Positions 59,365 to 64,000 of a stretch of DNA of 64,000 bases are shown piece by piece. Both the position numbers and the translations under genes were made by a program. The notes beneath the pieces were generated by a model. That model saw nothing but the letters and a program-made list of their open reading frames with translations. It searched no databases and was not told the DNA's origin. The stretch spans positions 9,357,301-9,421,300 of the forward strand of contig NW_027184085.1 in NCBI RefSeq assembly GCF_041296385.1. The letters run 5' to 3'. The first letter of the stretch is position 1. The number at the start of each line of letters is the position of its first letter. Source of the DNA: Aphelocoma coerulescens. Its lineage: Eukaryota; Chordata; Aves; Passeriformes; Corvidae.

Positions 59365-59689
59365 AGAGCAGCTATTTTAGGAGCATCTCTGGAAGCTGCC
59401 TTCCTATTTTGCTCTCTGCTCTTGTGCCGGCGTTTCTTAAAAGATGGCGCTCGACTTTGAGAGTTGCTGATGAACCTCAGAGGTTGGAAAAAGCAGGGGC
59501 TGCTCCATACCTGAGGTGCCCTGTGGTGCTGCTGAGAGCAACCCCTGACCCACGATGAGAGCAGTTTATCTGCTCAGGAAAAGCTCCCTGCAACATCGGA
59601 TGGAGTTTTACTTCTGCACCCGAGCTCCTCACAGACTTCACGTGGCCAATTCCAAGAGCTGAGATTGAGCTGTTGTTGCTGGGTTAGTG

Positions 59690-59702
59690 GTTTTTTTTTT
59701 TT
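59690..59702. repeat. poly(T) run
   Basis: A run of 12-13 T followed by CTTTTTATATTTTC. Simple sequence. Confidence 0.85.
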
Positions 59703-59789
59703 CTTTTTATATTTTCAACTTGTTGGTTTGGCATCATCATGATGCATCTCCCCGTCTTGGCACCCACCCCCTGCCGCCCCCACCTCCAG

Positions 59790-60010
59790 TTTGAGTTGCT
59801 GATGTGTGCAGCCTTGTTGTAGCCGCTTACATGTACGGGCGCACAATGTGTTTCATTATCCTTGTCTCAAACTTGTTTTGCTGCTGTCACGCACCAGAAA
59901 AGTTAAACACGTCTGATCAAAGGCATGTAAACACAGCTTCAAAACAAATGCCCTCGAGTCCTGCCAAAAGCACAGAGCTGTCTCCGAGTAAATCACGTCT
60001 CGTATTCCCC
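59790..60010. promoter_or_regulatory. candidate conserved non-coding element
   Basis: A varied block with several CpGs in an otherwise CpG-poor window: TTACATGTACGGGCGCACAA, GTGTTTCATTATCC, GCTGTCACGCACC, GTTAAACACGTCTGATC and GTAAATCACGTCTCG. It includes two CACGTC words, which are CREB/E-box-like. Preservation of CpGs outside a CpG island suggests constraint or low methylation. Unverified. Confidence 0.28.
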
Positions 60011-60556
60011 TGTCTGTGCCTCCTGCTTCTCCGAGCGGGTGTGCGATGCCGCCTGATCTCCGGGAGCCTTGTGGGCTGCTGTTTGCAGCAAGGAGGGATT
60101 GCCCACTGGTTGAACAGACTGCAGTGAGGATTTGCCCCAGCGAAGCAGCTGGGAGGAGAGTGGAACCTCAGCCTCAGGGCACGAGGGAAAAGCTCGCTGC
60201 ATCCTTGCACGTGAGAGGCAGCAAACCCCAGTTGTCTGCAGCTCTAGTGGGTCAAGGGAGAGCAAAGCATGATATGAATGGGCTGAAAATAAAGGTGCCA
60301 AGTGTGCTTTTTCCAGGTCTATCCTCGTGCTTCAGCTGGTGTATTATCCTGATGCAGTAGCTGTAGGACCAGGAGCATCCAAGGCTACTGCTGTCTGTGC
60401 TCCCAGGGCATCACTGGGTTTGGGGCTTGGTTTGAAGCAGTCAGCCAATTGCACCTTTGTGGGATGAGAGGGGCTGGGCAAAGGAACTGAGGATGGTTCC
60501 AGACCAGGAGATGCTTCTCCTCTGCTCGGTTTCCAGCCCTGGGGGGCAGGCAAGGA

Positions 60557-60596
60557 TGAGGTGAGGTGAGGTGAGGTGAGGTGAGGTGAGGTGAGG
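60557..60596 (+). repeat. (GTGAG)n pentanucleotide repeat, eight units
   Basis: Eight perfect units of GTGAG/GAGGT, about 40 bp. Likely polymorphic. On the opposite strand it reads as a SPHLT repeat, so the open frame through it is spurious. Each unit also creates a GGTGAG donor-like word, so splice predictors may misfire here. Confidence 0.97.
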
Positions 60597-61458
60597 CTTG
60601 CACCCCTGGCTCAGGGACTGATGTCACTCGATCTCCCATGAGATTGATAAAAAATAGGGAATTCTCTATAGTGGCAGACAAGTCAGGTTTTCATCTTACT
60701 ACAGCTTTACAGAGGGCTGGATATGCATCTTAAGCAGGAATGGAAATCTGTGGGCTTTTGCAGCCTCTGAGGGCAGGTGTTTTCAGAAAACACTGGCTCC
60801 TTTCAAATCTGCCAGAAACCTATTCACAGCTTGGCTACCAGCACGGCCAGCAAATAGTTTGGGAATTCATGAGCTTGTGAACTGACCCGGACTCTGCAAA
60901 TGAGTTGCCCAAGGTCTTTGCCAAAAGCCTTTGAATAATGGACATGTCAGAACCAGATGGGGTTGCAAATGGCAGGTTATTAGTGCCCGATGCCTGTGCC
61001 AAGCAGTGCTGCACGTGTGTGCAAGCACGCAGTATGTGCAGGGCTTGTCCTGGGAGCAAGTGGAGTGGCCGAGTTGCTGCAGGTAAGATGATCCAATGGG
61101 TTACTTCAAACCACCTAATTGCATTAACAGGGGTGGTAAAATCTCAGTTGCCCCCTCCCCACTGCTGCTGGGCAGTCGCAGGCAAGCTGCGAAATGCCCT
61201 ACAGGCAGTGGGGACATGGTCAGAGGTTAACGATAGTGTCAGCCTTCATAAATCATCCCTAATGAGACCTGGGAAAACGTTGGGTTGCAGCTCTGACTCA
61301 TGGCTTGGCTGCATTGTCTCCCCTTTACTTCGGGCTTCTTCTGCCATTTGGTTTCTAGGATCATCGGTGTGAAACCTTTGTGAGGCTGAAGGTGCTGGAG
61401 GCTTTCCTGCCTGACGAGGAGTCCTGGGCTCTGCTCCTGGCACAGGCACAGGCTGCGG

Positions 61459-61473
61459 AATAAATAAATAAAT
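61459..61473. repeat. (AATA)n short repeat
   Basis: AATAAATAAATAAAT, three to four units. It includes overlapping AATAAA words, which are unlikely to be a real polyadenylation site without other evidence. Confidence 0.85.
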
Positions 61474-61739
61474 TTCCCCTTTTTGTTGTCCCTAAGGACA
61501 AGTTCATGTGTCCCTAGGGTGCTAGGAATCTTGGGCTGGAGGGCATTGCCTGTGTCCTCGTGTCCTCGTGTGGAGGAGCAGCATGCTCCGTGCTTGCTGA
61601 TGCTGGGTCTGGGAGGCCTCCAGGTGGAACCTGAATATGTCATAAAGACTGGCTGGTCCACTGCTGCCTCTGGGCATCATCCTGGTCAGACGGAGGGCTG
61701 CAGGGACCTCTCTCAAGCTTTCCTCTCAGCCCTTCTCAC

Positions 61740-61799
61740 CTGCATTGGCACCCCATTAGGGGCATGTCATGAAGTCCAAATTCTTCCTCTGGGAGAATC
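61740..61799 (-). other. candidate internal exon, 60 nt
   Basis: On the - strand, a very strong acceptor (GGTCCTGCTTCCTGCACAG) and a consensus donor (CAG then GTGAGA) bound 60 nt. Exactly one frame is open (one base, then ILPEEEFGLHDMPLMGCQC, then two bases), so it would be a symmetric frame-preserving exon. The acidic start looks protein-like, but I recognise no family. Confidence 0.25.
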
Positions 61800-61974
61800 C
61801 TGTGCAGGAAGCAGGACCCCAAATACGTTTTGCAAGGTGGGAGGATGAAAAGAGGTTATTGATGTCCTCACCAAAGGCTGCCTCTAGGGCTGGCAGTGGT
61901 GGGCTGCTCTAGGCTGTGTGTGGTCCCTGCAAAAGCTGCCAGACACCGGCTGGGACACTGGGAGGAGTGAAGCA

Positions 61975-62105
61975 GGGTACAGTGAATACTCCCTCCGATT
62001 TATTATTTATAAAGTACTGTCACAGCCCTGGAAGTGTTGGGACTCTCAGAAAAGCTGTAGGAATGTACTAATTAAAGAACACAATGGGAATGTAAATTGG
62101 GAAAG
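61975..62105. promoter_or_regulatory. candidate conserved non-coding element
   Basis: Contains CCGATTTATTATTTATAAAG, GAATGTACTAATTAAAGAAC and GGGAATGTAAATTGGG. Compact AT-rich island with a central TAATTAA homeodomain site. Judged by eye. Confidence 0.25.
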
Positions 62106-62355
62106 CTCCCCAGGGGGAAGCAGCCCTGGGGGGAGCTAATTTGCCAGTCCCCACTCCTCCCCTGCAAACTGGCTGAGACACTGGAGCAATTAAGGAGGAA
62201 TTTGAGTGTAAAATATAATCTGGAATTGTGTTTTTGGCTTTTTTTTTTTTGTAATTGGTTTATTTTTCTCTTGGGTAACCGTGTTACCAATTCTGTAATT
62301 GCAACTTTAACCCTCTGTTCTGCTACAATAGGGTTGTTTGTGGGACTTTTTGCAG

Positions 62356-62399
62356 GGGATGGTGGTGGCATTGGTCCTTGTTGTTGGAAACAAATTCAG
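62356..62399 (+). other. candidate internal exon, 44 nt
   Basis: An acceptor (GTTTGTGGGACTTTTTGCAG) and a consensus donor (TTCAG then GTGAGTC) bound 44 nt, open in a frame reading GMVVALVLVVGNKF. The neighbouring region also holds a - strand donor (reverse of CACTCACCTCCC at 62,424). No partner exon is proven and no family recognised. Confidence 0.18.
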
Positions 62400-62512
62400 G
62401 TGAGTCTGCCAGCACCAAGGTGGCACTCACCTCCCTCTGTGATGAAGGATATATGGCCCCAGGGCAGGGATAACACCAGCTGATCTGGTAAGAGACAATC
62501 CCTGACTTTGGT

Positions 62513-62700
62513 ATCATAGAATCACAGAATGGTTTTGGTTGGAAAGGATCTTAAAGATCATCTCATTTCAACCTCTCTGCCATGGGCAAGGACACCTTCC
62601 ACTAGACCAGGCTGCTCAGGGCCACATCCAGCCTGGCCTTGAACACTTACAGAAATGGAACTTCCAAAACTTCAATGGGCAACCTATTCCAGGAGTAAAG
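62513..62700 (-). mobile_element. CR1 LINE 3'-end fragment
   Basis: The + strand is the reverse complement of the 3' end of an avian CR1: ATCATAGAATCACAGAATGG, then 'ttggttggaaaggatcttaa', 'agatcatctcatttcaacc', 'ctgccatgggcaaggaca', 'ccttccactagaccaggctg', 'cctggccttgaacactt' and 'gggcaacctattccagg'. Read on the - strand it ends in ATTCTGTGATTCTATG, two copies of the ATTCTRTG octamer diagnostic of CR1 3' tails. It is 5'-truncated, so no ORF2 coding sequence is present. It is better preserved than the copy at 8.9 kb. Confidence 0.93.
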
Positions 62701-63154
62701 TATGATTGTCAGAGTTGTCTCCTGAAACCCATCCTAAGAATATGGCTTTTTTGGTCCGTCTTTCTTCCTGACCATTTTTCTTCTGTGTGGCCTGGCTTAT
62801 TCCTTTCTCCTGTTTTCACTCATCTTGCTCTCCTTGGGAAATACAAGTATTTTGTGCCATTGGAGTGGTGGCCAGTAGTGTGGGCTCAGGGTAGTGGCTG
62901 TGACTTATTTCTCTTTTCCTGTCAGCTTCTGTTACACAGTCCAGGCTGAGAAGACAAACAGAGAGATTATCACAGATGGGAGTGAAGTAAACACATGCTG
63001 AGGTTATGGTGATCAGCAAGGGGTGGCCATCAGCTCATGTGCTGCTTGGTGTCGGGTTCATGGGTCAGCTGTCTCCTTGTGGTCAGGTTTGCAGTTGAGC
63101 AAAGGGCTTGTGTTCTTGGGATTTGGGTTTTTTTTTTCTTTCCTTTATCTTTAG
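62701..63154. other. non-coding stretch, no recognised gene
   Basis: Unique-looking sequence after the CR1 copy. The 136-codon frame starting at 62,539 begins inside the CR1 and has no meaning as a gene. No repeat recognised. Confidence 0.45.
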
Positions 63155-63276
63155 CACACACTTCAGTGCGCTGTTTGCTGGAGGATCTTCAAAGCTGTAA
63201 AAGAGCTTTGAGAAGAAAGACTGGTGTGATTGTAGCTGTGGTTATTTGTGATGGCTTGGTTGTTGGATCATTTTAA
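63155..63276 (+). other. candidate terminal exon
   Basis: An exceptionally long pyrimidine tract (TTTTTTTTTTCTTTCCTTTA then TCTTTAG) precedes an interval open in one frame for about 39 codons. It contains LLEDLQSCKRALRRKTGVIV followed by a short hydrophobic stretch, and ends in TAA at 63,274-63,276. The phase (two bases before the first codon) does not match the donor at 62,400, so if real it joins another exon. I recognise no family. Confidence 0.18.
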
Positions 63277-64000
63277 GATGGTGTTCTCAGGCAGGCAACA
63301 ACTAGTGTGTTGCAGGGTCCTCCTCCCTCTCTCATTTTTATCCTTCTGATTAGCTTGAATATTTATTACATTTTATCAATAGGCATTAGTTGCCTGAGGT
63401 TCTCATCCATTGCTAGCTACCATTTGCAAGGGTTTGAGAGCTCTCAAAGCCAAGACATTGGAAAACATCATAGATGTAGATTCATGTGATAATGAGAGCC
63501 CTCAGAGAAGTAGGATTTTGTCTGGCTGTGGGGGCTGACGTGCTCTGGATAAGCTAATGCTTTGTGATAGAACAGCATCCCTGGTCCTAACACTGAAAAG
63601 CCTGAATTCAGCCTCACATGAGCGTTGCAGAGCATCCCCCTTTCTCCCAGGGATATTGAGAAGGGAAGCCCCCATCCACACAGCCTGCTGCAGCTGGTGG
63701 TTTCTGCTGCCACCAGACCAGGCTCCATCCCAAGGGCCAAGCCACAACACCCCATGACCTCCTTGCTGTGGCGGCTCCTGGACAGCCTTGTGACTCTTCA
63801 TCTCCTCTGCCCACGTGGATCCAATAGCTGCATGCAGTAAAAAGTCACACCGAGCTTGGGAGCCTGGGGAGAGCCCCTTCCCAGCTGGGGCTGGACCAGC
63901 TTCTCCCTGCCCAGGAAAGGAGGGTCATCTGGTGGAGCTGCCACTGTGGTCCACATCTCCCACCATGGGCCACATCTGCCACTGGGCAGAAATGGGCCCT
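63277..64000. other. non-coding stretch, no recognised gene
   Basis: No gene or repeat recognised up to the window edge. Open frames on both strands at 63.5-63.8 kb overlap and have no recognisable features. Confidence 0.45.

Noticed and set aside
61459..61473. AATAAA polyadenylation signals
   Set aside because: They are part of an AATA microsatellite and no transcript or GT-rich downstream element is evident.
62539..62949. 136-codon + frame
   Set aside because: It begins inside the antisense strand of the CR1 3' untranslated end and continues into unique sequence; no coding meaning.

Overview
This window looks like nuclear DNA of a bird. The evidence is two 3'-end fragments of CR1 LINEs (8,939 and 62,513), the second still ending in the octamer-type tail typical of CR1, and one solitary endogenous-retrovirus LTR at about 25,990-27,075 of a kind I associate with avian, especially songbird, genomes. 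Interspersed repeats are otherwise sparse, base composition is balanced, and CpG looks scarce by eye, as expected of a compact sauropsid genome. There is no bacterial or phage gene organisation. The order and species are not resolved.

I recognise no protein-coding gene. The many open frames of 60-300 codons match no family I know, have no consistent codon character, often exist on both strands at once, and sometimes read straight through simple repeats. The best reading is intergenic or long-intron DNA. Several places have a branch point, pyrimidine tract, acceptor, short open stretch and donor in the right order. On the + strand these are 29,868-29,922, 46,306-46,410, a 117-nt intron-like interval at 46,779-46,895, a 21-nt microexon-like interval at 51,109-51,129, 62,356-62,399, and a possible terminal exon at 63,155-63,276. 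On the - strand they are 39,967-40,037, 50,368-50,443, 57,284-57,327 and 61,740-61,799. Phase-compatible chains can be drawn on both strands, so phase agreement alone proves nothing. All are low-confidence candidates for RNA evidence to test.

Layout: 1-8.9 kb is unannotated sequence with a TCTG microsatellite, a MIR/L2-like scrap and a 16-bp palindrome. The first CR1 lies at 8.9-9.1 kb. From 9.4 to 26 kb the sequence is mostly featureless, apart from a 41-nt A run at 19.26 kb. The solo LTR occupies 26.0-27.1 kb. The two longest open frames lie in divergent orientation at 31.2-33.3 kb. From 34 kb to 62 kb there is a series of AT-rich, repeat-free islands of 100-370 bp with repeated ATTA/TAAT homeodomain-type cores, which look like conserved non-coding (enhancer-type) elements. 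The best are near 34.1, 46.1, 47.8, 52.1, 53.6, 56.0 and 58.6 kb. The second CR1 lies at 62.5 kb.

Taken together, the window resembles a regulatory landscape: a gene desert or large intron near a developmental gene. This is inference from composition; conservation was not measured. I did not find a convincing previously undescribed system. The observations most worth checking are the splice-site cluster at 46.3-46.9 kb, the 21-nt microexon-like interval, the palindrome centred on an E-box at 56.0 kb, and the divergent long open frames at 31-33 kb.
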